Below are positions 21,788 through 30,962 of a stretch of 64,000 nucleotides of DNA, piece by piece; positions within the stretch are counted from its first letter, which is position 1; each line of letters opens with the position of its first letter. Under the pieces are notes generated by a model, which did no database searches, was not told the DNA's origin, and saw only the letters and a program-made list of their open reading frames with translations. The stretch comes from JAXLYE01 sp046351595. Its GTDB lineage: Bacteria; Myxococcota_A; Polyangia; Palsa-1104; JAEUJZ01. The stretch spans positions 1,426,001 to 1,490,000 of the forward strand of contig JAXLYE010000002.1 in NCBI GenBank assembly GCA_046351595.1, read 5' to 3'. Made by a program: the position numbers and the translations under genes.

Positions 21788-22386
21788 GGCGCCACCGGGA
21801 TCCGACGCATGTCGGTGTAAAACGTCACCACCTCGACCTTCTGATCGGGCAGCGCCGGCTCGTCCCACCACACCCGCACCGTCACGCGCCGGATGCCCTG
21901 CTCGAGCATCTCCTTGACCGGGCCGAGCAGCCCGCCCATGCCGCTCGTCAGGTTCCCGCCCTGGCTCGAGCTGCTCGAGCCGCTCGAGCTCGTGCCCTTG
22001 CCCGCCTCGCTCTGCTTGTCCTGCAACAGCTTGGTCGCCGCGGCCTGGATCTGATCCGCGCTCGGCAGCCGGATCTTCTCGGTGGTGCGCGTCCAGCGGA
22101 AGCGCTGAAACGCCTTGTCCTCGAACTCGCCCTTCTCTTCCTTGACCGCGACGTCGTCCTTGAAGCCCTCGGTGATAAAGTCGTTCTCCTGCTCGATCAG
22201 GAGCTTGCGCGCCAGGAACGTCGCCTGCGTCATGAAGCGCGCGTGCTGGCTGGCCCGCACCGAGCGCGCCAGCGCCAGCGTCAGCCCCGTCAGCGCCACC
22301 GACAGGATCGCCATCGCGATCATCACCTCGAGCAGCGTGAAGCCCGCGGCCCCCCGTGCCCGTGCCCGTGCTCGCCGCACCGTCAT
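21784..22386 (-). CDS. gspI: Type II secretion minor pseudopilin GspI
   Basis: This minor pseudopilin has 200 residues, more than the usual 120-130. The leader ends AAG and is followed by FTLLEVMIAMAILSVALTGL (Glu5 present). A Ser/Gly-rich insert (TSSSGSSSSSQGG) and an Asp/Glu/Lys-rich segment account for the extra length. The C-terminal RRVTVRVWW strand is typical of GspI. Four-base overlaps join it to gspH and gspJ. Confidence 0.9.
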   Translation of the reverse strand: MTVRRARARARGAAGFTLLEVMIAMAILSVALTGLTLALARSVRASQHARFMTQATFLARKLLIEQENDFITEGFKDDVAVKEEKGEFEDKAFQRFRWTRTTEKIRLPSADQIQAAATKLLQDKQSEAGKGTSSSGSSSSSQGGNLTSGMGGLLGPVKEMLEQGIRRVTVRVWWDEPALPDQKVEVVTFYTDMRRIPVAP

Positions 22387-23114
22387 GAGCCACCCCGCGT
22401 CGGCGTGTCGCGCCCGTCGAAGTCCTGCGGCGGCGGCAGCCGACCGCTCTTCACCTCGACCCGCCCGGTCAGCCCGTGCACGAACAGCGTGTACTGATCG
22501 TCGTCGCTCGGGTCGGTGCCCAGGTGGATCACCGCGCGCTCGGTGTGCCCGTCGGGGAAGAAGTGCAGGTACGCGTGGCCCGCCTTATACGGCTCGCTCT
22601 GGCGCGGCGTCAGGATGTCCAGCACGTGCACCCGCGACATGCGCACGCTCGGCAGCGTCGTGTCTTTATATTCCGAGAACTTCGGCCGGCGCGGCGACGG
22701 CGGCGGCAAGAGCTCCGGCGGCAGGCCGGTGTCGCGCTTCTCGCTGTCCTCGGCCTGCTTGTCTTCCTTGTCCTTGTCGCGGCCGCGGCCGTTGCGCCCC
22801 GACTCCTCGCGCTGCTCGAGCAGCACCCGCGCCTCCGAGCGCTCCAGCCGGTACGTCTGCTGATCCAGATCGAAGTGCAGCCGGAAGTACGAGCCCGTCG
22901 AGATCGCGCGGTCGTAGCTGTAGCGGATGGCCGCCGCCAGCTTGCCCGACTGCGCCCGCAGCTCGCTCTTTACCAGGCTGCGCACGCCCAGCACCACGCC
23001 GCCGGTCAAGAGCGAGATCACGGCCAGCACCACCAGCGTCTCGATCAGCGAGAAGCCGGCCTCGGTGCCCGCGCGCGGACCGCTCGTCCGCGGGTATGCC
23101 ACAGGGCGCGCCAT
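22383..23114 (-). CDS. gspH: Type II secretion minor pseudopilin GspH
   Basis: This minor pseudopilin has 243 residues. The leader ends EAG and the mature part starts FSLIETLVVLAVISLLTGGV with Glu5. The helix RAQSGKLAAAIRYSYDRAIS and strand YFRLHFDLDQQTYRL are those of GspH/FimT. A highly charged insert (Arg/Lys/Asp/Glu, about residues 100-125) is not part of the usual fold. It lies 10 bases after gspG and overlaps gspI by four. Confidence 0.9.
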   Translation of the reverse strand: MARPVAYPRTSGPRAGTEAGFSLIETLVVLAVISLLTGGVVLGVRSLVKSELRAQSGKLAAAIRYSYDRAISTGSYFRLHFDLDQQTYRLERSEARVLLEQREESGRNGRGRDKDKEDKQAEDSEKRDTGLPPELLPPPSPRRPKFSEYKDTTLPSVRMSRVHVLDILTPRQSEPYKAGHAYLHFFPDGHTERAVIHLGTDPSDDDQYTLFVHGLTGRVEVKSGRLPPPQDFDGRDTPTRGGS

Positions 23115-23124
23115 GCGGATCGTC

Positions 23125-23598
23125 CTACTTGTCCTCTTCCCACGACTTGATGTCGTCGGCCGTGCCTTCCTTGCCGTCCTTGCCGAGGCTGACCAGGTCG
23201 ATCTCCGAGCCGTGCTCGCCCGGGCACTTGAAGACCAGCGGCCGGCCCCAGCCGTCCTTGGGCTCCTTGTTCAGGATCTTTCGCGTCGCCAGCTCCTGCA
23301 GGTTCGGCGGGCACGGCTCCGACGACTCGGTCTGCCACTGCACGACCGCGTTCTCGATCGTCTTCATGACGTTGCGCGTCTCCTTCTTGCGCGCGCGCTC
23401 GAGGAACGCGAAGGCGCCGAAGCCGACCGCGCCCATCAGCATGCTGATGATCGTCAAGACGACCATGATCTCGATCAGGTTGTAGCCGCCCTGGCGGCGC
23501 GCCTGAAGGCGGCGGGCGTGACGGGCGCGCAGGACGGAGAGGACGCGCGCGATCGAGCGGCGCACGGCGCGGGGAAGGGACTGGTTCATCGGGTTCAT
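23125..23598 (-). CDS. gspG: Type II secretion major pseudopilin GspG
   Basis: This is the major pseudopilin that builds the T2SS pseudopilus, 157 residues. The leader ends GG and the mature N-terminus is YNLIEIMVVLTIISMLMGAV, so residue 1 is Tyr instead of the nearly universal Phe; Glu5 is kept. The C-terminal calcium-site region reads DGWGRPLVFKCPGEHG and ends with GTADDIKSWEEDK, as in GspG. Two ATGs exist (23598 and 23589); GGAG lies about 10 bases before the first. It is 63 bases after gspF. Confidence 0.93.
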   Translation of the reverse strand: MNPMNQSLPRAVRRSIARVLSVLRARHARRLQARRQGGYNLIEIMVVLTIISMLMGAVGFGAFAFLERARKKETRNVMKTIENAVVQWQTESSEPCPPNLQELATRKILNKEPKDGWGRPLVFKCPGEHGSEIDLVSLGKDGKEGTADDIKSWEEDK

Positions 23599-23661
23599 GT
23601 GCGGATCGCTCCTTGTCGCAAGGCTGGTCTGGGAAAGCTCACGTGCGGACGCGTCGGGCCG

Positions 23662-24960
23662 TCACTGCACGAACTGGTTCATCTCCATGATCGGCATCAG
23701 GATCGAGAAGACCACGAAGCCGACCGCGCCGCCCATCGCCAGGATCATCAGCGGCTCGAGCAGCGTCGTCAGGCGCCCGACCGCGATGTCGACCTCGAGG
23801 TCGTAGGTGTTGGCGACGTTCTCGAGCATCTGCTCGAGCTGGCCCGAGCGCTCGCCGACCGCGATCATGTGGCAGACGATGGCCGGGAACTGGTTCGAGC
23901 GGCGCAGCGGCTGCGCGATCGACTCGCCCTCGCGGATCGACTCGCGCGCCTCCTCGACGACCTTGGTCAGCACCGAGTTGCCGAGCACGTTCTTGACGAT
24001 CTCCATCGCCCGCAAGAGCTGCACGCCCGAGGCCAGCATCGTCGACAGCGTCTTGGCGAAGCGGCTGACCGCGACCTTGCGCGCCAGGCCCCCGAACACC
24101 GGCAGCTTCAGCACGAACTGGTCCCACTTGTAGCGGCCGCGCGGGCTCTGCTGCCAGCGGCGGAAGAAGTAGAACGCGACGAGCAGGCTCGGGACGAGCA
24201 GCCACAGGTAGTCGCTGAGCACGGTGCTAAAGAAGATCAGGATCTGCGTATTGAGCGGCAGCGCCCGGCCGGTGTCGGCGAAGATCGCGGTCACCTTGGG
24301 CACCACCGTCGTCATCAGCATCGACAGGATGAGCACGCCGATGACGGTCATCACCGCCGGGTAGAACAGCGCCGACACGATCTTGGCGCGCAGCTTGTTC
24401 TGCGCCTCGAGGAAGTCGGCCAGGCGCAGCAGCACCGCCTCGAGGTTGCCGGCGGCCTCGCCCGCGGTCACCAGGTTCACGTACAGCTCGTTGAACGCGC
24501 CGGGGTGGCGGTTGAGCGCCTGCGAAAGCGGCAGGCCCTCGTTGACCTGCACCTTGATGTCCGAGAGCACGCGCTTGAGGACCGGATCCTCGCTCTGCTC
24601 GATCAGCGCCTGCAGCGACTCCGAGAGCTGGACGCCGGCGCGCAGCAGCGTGCCGAGCTGGCGCGTCAGCACCGCCACCTCGGCCGGCTTGGCCCGGCTC
24701 TGCCGCGCCTCCCACCACTCGAGCAGGCCGTTGAGGTGCAGCGACTGCAGGAGCTCGGCCACGCCGCCCTGCGCCGCTACCGCCGCCGCGCCGCCGTCAC
24801 CGGCCTTGCGCGCGCTGGCCGAGCCCGACTCGCGCACCTCGCTGAGCAGGATGCCGTCGCGGCGCAGCGCCTGGCGCAGGGCGCGCGGGCTGTCGGCGTC
24901 CTTGATGCCGCTCGTCGGCTTGCCCTTTGCGTCAAAGCCTCGGTACTGGTAGACGGGCAT
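23662..24960 (-). CDS. gspF: Type II secretion inner-membrane platform protein GspF
   Basis: GspF (432 residues) is the polytopic core of the T2SS assembly platform. It begins MPVYQYRGFDAKGK, as in the family. Two related cytoplasmic GspF domains (about 95-215 and 300-420) carry VLTRQLGTLLRAGVQLSESL and FAKTLSTMLASGVQLLRAM. Three membrane helices follow the usual pattern. It is the first gene of the minus-strand operon gspF-G-H-I-J-K-L-M-N, about 95 bases downstream of the predicted sigma-54 start point. Confidence 0.95.
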   Translation of the reverse strand: MPVYQYRGFDAKGKPTSGIKDADSPRALRQALRRDGILLSEVRESGSASARKAGDGGAAAVAAQGGVAELLQSLHLNGLLEWWEARQSRAKPAEVAVLTRQLGTLLRAGVQLSESLQALIEQSEDPVLKRVLSDIKVQVNEGLPLSQALNRHPGAFNELYVNLVTAGEAAGNLEAVLLRLADFLEAQNKLRAKIVSALFYPAVMTVIGVLILSMLMTTVVPKVTAIFADTGRALPLNTQILIFFSTVLSDYLWLLVPSLLVAFYFFRRWQQSPRGRYKWDQFVLKLPVFGGLARKVAVSRFAKTLSTMLASGVQLLRAMEIVKNVLGNSVLTKVVEEARESIREGESIAQPLRRSNQFPAIVCHMIAVGERSGQLEQMLENVANTYDLEVDIAVGRLTTLLEPLMILAMGGAVGFVVFSILMPIMEMNQFVQ

Positions 24961-25065
24961 CGCCTCTCCCTAACACATCGGTCCCGGGCCGTCAGCTGAC
25001 GGGGCAGCCGTCGGCGCTGGGTTCGGCCGGTTTGGGCCGTTTTGGCCGCTTTTGGAAAGATCAGC

Positions 25066-25081
25066 AGCAAGCCAGGTGCCA
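25066..25081 (-). promoter_or_regulatory. Sigma-54 promoter of the gspF-N operon
   Basis: On the minus strand TGGCAC-CTGGC-TTGCT matches the sigma-54 consensus at every conserved base, with GG and GC separated by exactly 10. Transcription would start near 25055, about 95 bases before the gspF ATG. The region 24961-25276 holds no gene; its other feature is the paired dyad at 25155-25211. Confidence 0.8.
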
Positions 25082-25154
25082 CCGGCCCGGCCGCGCCGAT
25101 CGCCCGCCACCGACGGAGATCCGCACCGGGTCGGGCGCCGCCGTCGGCGTCGGT

Positions 25155-25211
25155 CTGCCAATTTGGCACACGAGGGTGACGGGCCCGCCCCCGCGCCTGC
25201 CAAAACGACAG
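25155..25211. promoter_or_regulatory. Paired dyad sites (proposed enhancer/UAS) upstream of gspF
   Basis: Two 15-bp sites, CTGCCA-ATT-TGGCAC (25155-25169) and CTGCCA-AAA-CGACAG (25197-25211), fit CTGYCA-N3-YGRCAR. Their centres are 42 bp apart and lie about 107 and 149 bp upstream of the predicted sigma-54 start, the usual place for activator binding. The same pair occurs upstream of gspC. Confidence 0.65.
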
Positions 25212-25276
25212 AGCGCAAGCGACAGGAGCGAGCCGTTAGCAGCCGTACCGATGGCGCGGCGGCGGCCGCGATCCGC

Positions 25277-25975
25277 TCAGGGCTTGGACTCGCCGCCCTC
25301 GCCCTCGCCGCTGTTCTTGACGTCGATGGCGCTGGGGACGATGCGCTGCAGCGGCTCCTCCTGCGCGGTGGCGGTCGGGATCTCGCCGCGGATGTACGGG
25401 TCGACGAGCGCGCGGTCGGCCGGCTCCACGGTCGGGTGCTTCTCGCCGTAGACCATGAGGCCGCCGCCGACGACCAGGTGCAGGCCGCCGAGGATCATCG
25501 CGACCAGCGCGCCGGTGCCGTCGCTGTAGGCGCGCTGCGAGGTCGGCTGGTCCACGGCCGCACCGACGCCGAGGCCGATGTGGGCGACGCCCATGCCGAG
25601 GATCACGCCGCCGACCATGAGGAACGGGCTGGCCTTGGTGGCGCGCACCCGCAGAAATGCCGGCTCGTCCGCGCGCCCGAGCCCCTTCTTGAGCGCCGGA
25701 TCGTCGAGGTACAGGTGCCGGTAGCGCAGCGTCACCGGCTCGCGGTCCTTCTCGCGCAGCGCCGGCAGGAGCGCGCCCTTTCGCGCGTTGTCCGGGACCT
25801 CGGTCATGAGCTCGGCCGCCTTGCGCGGCACCAGGAACGGCTCGGACAGGCTGCACCCCGACGCGACCAGGACGCCGAGCCCGCCGAGCCCGAGCGCCGC
25901 CAGCCCCGGGGCGCAGCTCGCCCGACGCCGCCGACTCCGGCCCCGGTCCCCTCGGGCTCGCTCGCTCGCCGTCAC
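25277..25975 (-). CDS. Lipoprotein of unknown function with two hydrophobic segments
   Basis: I do not recognise this 232-residue protein. A basic N-terminus leads to GLAALGLGGLGVLVASGC, a good lipoprotein signal with lipidated C41. Two later Gly-rich hydrophobic stretches (FLMVGGVILGMGVAHIGLGV and GALVAMILGGLHLVVGGGLM) could span the membrane. The C-terminus is acidic. The start is GTG 25975, 7 bases after the sigma-54 activator stop, with GAGG before it. It is probably cotranscribed with the activator. Confidence 0.75.
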   Translation of the reverse strand: MTASERARGDRGRSRRRRASCAPGLAALGLGGLGVLVASGCSLSEPFLVPRKAAELMTEVPDNARKGALLPALREKDREPVTLRYRHLYLDDPALKKGLGRADEPAFLRVRATKASPFLMVGGVILGMGVAHIGLGVGAAVDQPTSQRAYSDGTGALVAMILGGLHLVVGGGLMVYGEKHPTVEPADRALVDPYIRGEIPTATAQEEPLQRIVPSAIDVKNSGEGEGGESKP

Positions 25976-25982
25976 CGCCGCC

Positions 25983-28094
<2,112 letters not shown>

Positions 28095-28158
28095 TGGCTC
28101 CTCGGGCGCGTGGCAACGAGCCGGCCTTCTGTGCGGCGAAGGCCGGGCCGGGCGGTGG

Positions 28159-28818
28159 TCAATAAAGGGCCCATGTCAGGTCGGTTTGCCCCAGCGGGCC
28201 CGTGACCCGCAAGATGATCTTGCGCGCCGTCGGACGCGGTACCGGCTGGTCGCCGAGCATCGCCGGGAAGCGCACCAGCCACAGCTTGCCGTAGGGGTCG
28301 CGCGACTCGTCCAAAAGCTCGAGCTGGCGCGGCTGCTCGGCGGTCGAAACCAGCTCGACCTTCTCGGCCACCACCTCGTGCCCCTCGTCGTCGAGCAGCG
28401 CCAGGCGCCACTTGCCGACCTCGGGGCGCAGATCGTTCCAGCGCGGCGAATAGGTCGCCGAGCGCAACCAGAAGGTCACGCTGCTGGCGTCGGCGAGCGC
28501 CGCGCCCTCGATGCGGGCGCGCTCGGCCGGGTCGCTGATGCGGTAGAGCTTCGTGTAGCGGTCGCTGTAGGCGTGCTGGTACGCGCGTGAGCGCAGCGTC
28601 GCCGACACCAGCAGCGACGTCTCCATGTCGCGCGTCGAGATGATGCGGCCCGAGCGGCTCCAGCGGTCGCGCGTCCTTGCGAACGAGGTGCCGGGCGGCT
28701 CGGCGTCGGCGCTCAGGCTGACCGCCGCGGGCGCGCAGCCGGTCGCGCCCATCCCGATGACGGTGAGGGCAGCCAGCACGACGGCAGAGGTGAGCCGGGC
28801 AGCACAAGCGACGAGCAT
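28159..28818 (-). CDS. Lipoprotein of unknown function
   Basis: I do not recognise this 219-residue protein. The signal LTSAVVLAALTVIGMGATGC ends in a good lipobox (C28). The rest is soluble and beta-rich, with a strand pair around KWRLALLDDEGHEVVAEKVE and a C-terminal KIILRVTGPLGQTDLTWALY. It lies upstream of the sigma-54 activator on the same strand (64-base gap), downstream of the bactofilin gene, and may be part of the same transcript. Confidence 0.75.
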   Translation of the reverse strand: MLVACAARLTSAVVLAALTVIGMGATGCAPAAVSLSADAEPPGTSFARTRDRWSRSGRIISTRDMETSLLVSATLRSRAYQHAYSDRYTKLYRISDPAERARIEGAALADASSVTFWLRSATYSPRWNDLRPEVGKWRLALLDDEGHEVVAEKVELVSTAEQPRQLELLDESRDPYGKLWLVRFPAMLGDQPVPRPTARKIILRVTGPLGQTDLTWALY

Positions 28819-28968
28819 GGGGTGAGTATATCTTTTCCCGACAGCAGCGGGCCGCGGCGAAAGCGGGCCGCGGCGGTTGTCCGGTTCGGGCGATTTGGGC
28901 GGTTCGTCCAGGTTTCCGGGCGGGTCGCCCGGACCCCGCGAGCTCGACCCGAGATCGTGGGTCGAGGG

Positions 28969-29586
28969 CTAGTCCCGCCGCTGCATCGCGCGCTGGCCGA
29001 GGCTGGGCAGCGCCGGGATGGTGCGCTCGGCCGGGGCCGCGGCGGGGCCCGGCGGCGCCGGCGGCGGCTCGGCGTGCGGCATGGCCAGCGCGCCCGGCGG
29101 CGACGCCACCGCGGGCACGCTCACCGGCTGCGTGGTCAGCACGCTCGGCGGCGGCGCGACGGGAGCCGGCGCGGCCGGGGCCTGCTGGACCGGGGCCGGG
29201 GCCGGGGCCGGGGCCTGCTGGACCGGGGCCGGAGCCGGGGCCGGCGCCGTCGGGCGGGTCACGGCGCCCCCCTCGAGCAGGCTGGCGAGCTGCTGGTCCG
29301 AGACAAACGAGACGCGCGTCGCCATGATCTCTCCGAGCACCCTGCCGCCGACGTGCACGCGCACCGCGTCGCGCGCCTTCAGCGTCCCCTGGAACACACC
29401 CGCGACCAGCGCGTCGCCGACCTCGGTGTCCTCGCAGCTCACGCTGCCGGTCTTGTTAACGAACAGCCGCCCGCGCACCCGCAGCGGCCCTCCCTCGATC
29501 TGGCCCTCAACCGTCAGGTCCTCCTCGGAGGCGACCTGGCCGATGATCTTGGTGCCAGAACCAATCGTAGTCTTCGTGCTTGCCAT
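28969..29586 (-). CDS. Bactofilin (polymer-forming cytoskeletal protein)
   Basis: Bactofilins form nucleotide-independent filaments that position envelope machinery. This one has 205 residues. The beta-helical core (about 1-110) shows the typical repeats: TTIGSGTKIIGQVASEEDLT, VEGQIEGGPLRVRGRLFV, VGDALVAGVFQGTLKARDAV. The C-terminal half is Pro/Ala-rich and disordered (APAPAPVQQ repeats). It is divergent from gspC across a 435-base gap containing the gspC sigma-54 promoter. Its place inside the T2SS locus suggests a role in localising the secretion system, which is inference. Confidence 0.92.
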   Translation of the reverse strand: MASTKTTIGSGTKIIGQVASEEDLTVEGQIEGGPLRVRGRLFVNKTGSVSCEDTEVGDALVAGVFQGTLKARDAVRVHVGGRVLGEIMATRVSFVSDQQLASLLEGGAVTRPTAPAPAPAPVQQAPAPAPAPVQQAPAAPAPVAPPPSVLTTQPVSVPAVASPPGALAMPHAEPPPAPPGPAAAPAERTIPALPSLGQRAMQRRD

Positions 29587-29826
29587 TGTGCGTGCAGGGT
29601 ATCACCCGAAAAAGCGCGGGGTCAAACAGCGCTCCGTCGGAGCGGGTCCGGACCGCCGCGGACCCGCGCGCGGTGCGAGGTGGCGGAAACCAGCCGGAGG
29701 CGGAAGGGGGATCCGGTGCGCGGTGTGCGGACCCGGCCGCGGCGCGCCTGCGCGGATCGCTCCTTAAGATCCGAAAGCGGGAGCCCGGGCCGGCCGCGGG
29801 GCCTGCTGGGGGGCCGGGCGGCGCGG

Positions 29827-29882
29827 CTGTCATTTTGGCAAGGGCGCTCCGGCCCGGTCCCGGGGCGCTGTCAATTTGGCAG
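29827..29882. promoter_or_regulatory. Paired dyad sites (proposed enhancer/UAS) upstream of gspC
   Basis: CTGTCA-TTT-TGGCAA (29827-29841) and CTGTCA-ATT-TGGCAG (29868-29882) share the form CTGYCA-N3-YGRCAR with the pair upstream of gspF. Centres are 41 bp apart and about 159 and 118 bp upstream of the predicted start. The gap 29587-30021 has no other clear feature apart from the sigma-54 promoter. Confidence 0.65.
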
Positions 29883-29966
29883 CCAGGCCGCGGCGCGGCG
29901 GCCCGGGCGGGCGCGGGTCCCCGTCGCTGAGCGGGCCCGGCGCGGCCGGCGGGCGTGGGCCGCTCG

Positions 29967-29982
29967 TGGCATTGACCTTGCA
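29967..29982 (+). promoter_or_regulatory. Sigma-54 promoter of the gspC-D-E operon
   Basis: TGGCAT-TGACC-TTGCA matches the sigma-54 consensus with GG (29968-29969) and GC (29980-29981) separated by 10. The start point would be near 29993, about 30 bases before the gspC start. Confidence 0.8.
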
Positions 29983-30021
29983 CTGAACCTTTGTGGTAGG
30001 ACGCGACAGGGAGCCATTGCT

Positions 30022-30954
30022 GTGCTGCTCAAGAAGTACTTCTGGGTGCTGAACCTCGTGGTGATCGCGGTCTGCGCCTCGTTCCTCGGTCGGGCGACCG
30101 CCAGCTCGGTGGTCGGGCTGATCCTGCGCGGCGACGGGCCGGCGCTGCCTCGGCGCGAGGGCGCGGCGGCGACGAGCAGCGAGCCGGTGCGCAGCAAGGA
30201 CATCCAGTCCATCCTCGGGCGCAACATCTTCTGCTCGCAGTGCGCGCCGGTCTCGCTGACGCCCGACAAGCCCGTCGAGGACGGGCCGGTGGACACGACG
30301 CCGCAGCGCACGGCGCTGAACCTGCAGCTATTGGCGACGATGGTCTCGCCCGGCGACTGGGAGTGGTCGATGGCCGTCATCCGCAACAACGACGACGAGA
30401 AGAAGTCCGTTGGCATCTACAAGCGCGGCGACAGCCTGCCGCTCGGCGGCGCGGTGCTGGCGCAGGTGGTCGAGGGCCGCGCCTACATGGTCGTCGGCAA
30501 GCGCGTCGAGTACCTGGACAGCAACAAGGAGGCGCCGCCGCCTCCGCCGCCGACCTCGGTGGCCAGCGTCGAGCCGATGCCCGGCGACGCGACCGGGCTG
30601 GAGAAGGACATCGACAAGGGCGTACGCTGCTCGGGCGCAAACTGCGAGGTCGACCGGAGCCTCATCGACAAGGTCCTGGCCAACACCACGGCGCTTGCCA
30701 CGAGCGCGCGCTTCGTGCCCTCGATCAAGGACGGCAAGCCCAACGGCTTCAAGCTCTACGCCATCCGCCCCGGCTCGATGTTCGCGAAGATCGGGCTGCA
30801 GAACGCGGATCTGATCAAGGCCATCAACGGACTCGACATGGCGACCCCGGACAAGGCGCTTGAGGCGTACACCAAGCTCAAGAGCGCCTCGCACCTGACG
30901 GTCATGGTCGAGCGCCACGGCCAGAACATCACCCTCGATTACCAGATTCGGTGA
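30022..30954 (+). CDS. gspC: Type II secretion system protein GspC (PDZ type)
   Basis: GspC (310 residues) connects the inner-membrane platform to the secretin. The N-terminal membrane helix (VLNLVVIAVCASFLG) is followed by the homology region beginning SKDIQSILGRNIFCSQC and running through SMAVIRNNDD, GIYKRGDSLPLGG and YMVVGKRVEYLD. A Pro-rich linker leads to a C-terminal PDZ domain (GFKLYAIRPGSMFAKIGLQ to LTVMVERHGQNITLDYQ). I chose GTG 30022 because AGGGA lies about 8 bases upstream and the protein starts right at the membrane helix; the frame is open far upstream without coding character. FCSQC and CSGANC could form disulfides. Confidence 0.92.
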   Translation: MLLKKYFWVLNLVVIAVCASFLGRATASSVVGLILRGDGPALPRREGAAATSSEPVRSKDIQSILGRNIFCSQCAPVSLTPDKPVEDGPVDTTPQRTALNLQLLATMVSPGDWEWSMAVIRNNDDEKKSVGIYKRGDSLPLGGAVLAQVVEGRAYMVVGKRVEYLDSNKEAPPPPPPTSVASVEPMPGDATGLEKDIDKGVRCSGANCEVDRSLIDKVLANTTALATSARFVPSIKDGKPNGFKLYAIRPGSMFAKIGLQNADLIKAINGLDMATPDKALEAYTKLKSASHLTVMVERHGQNITLDYQIR

Positions 30955-30962
30955 GCGTGAAC

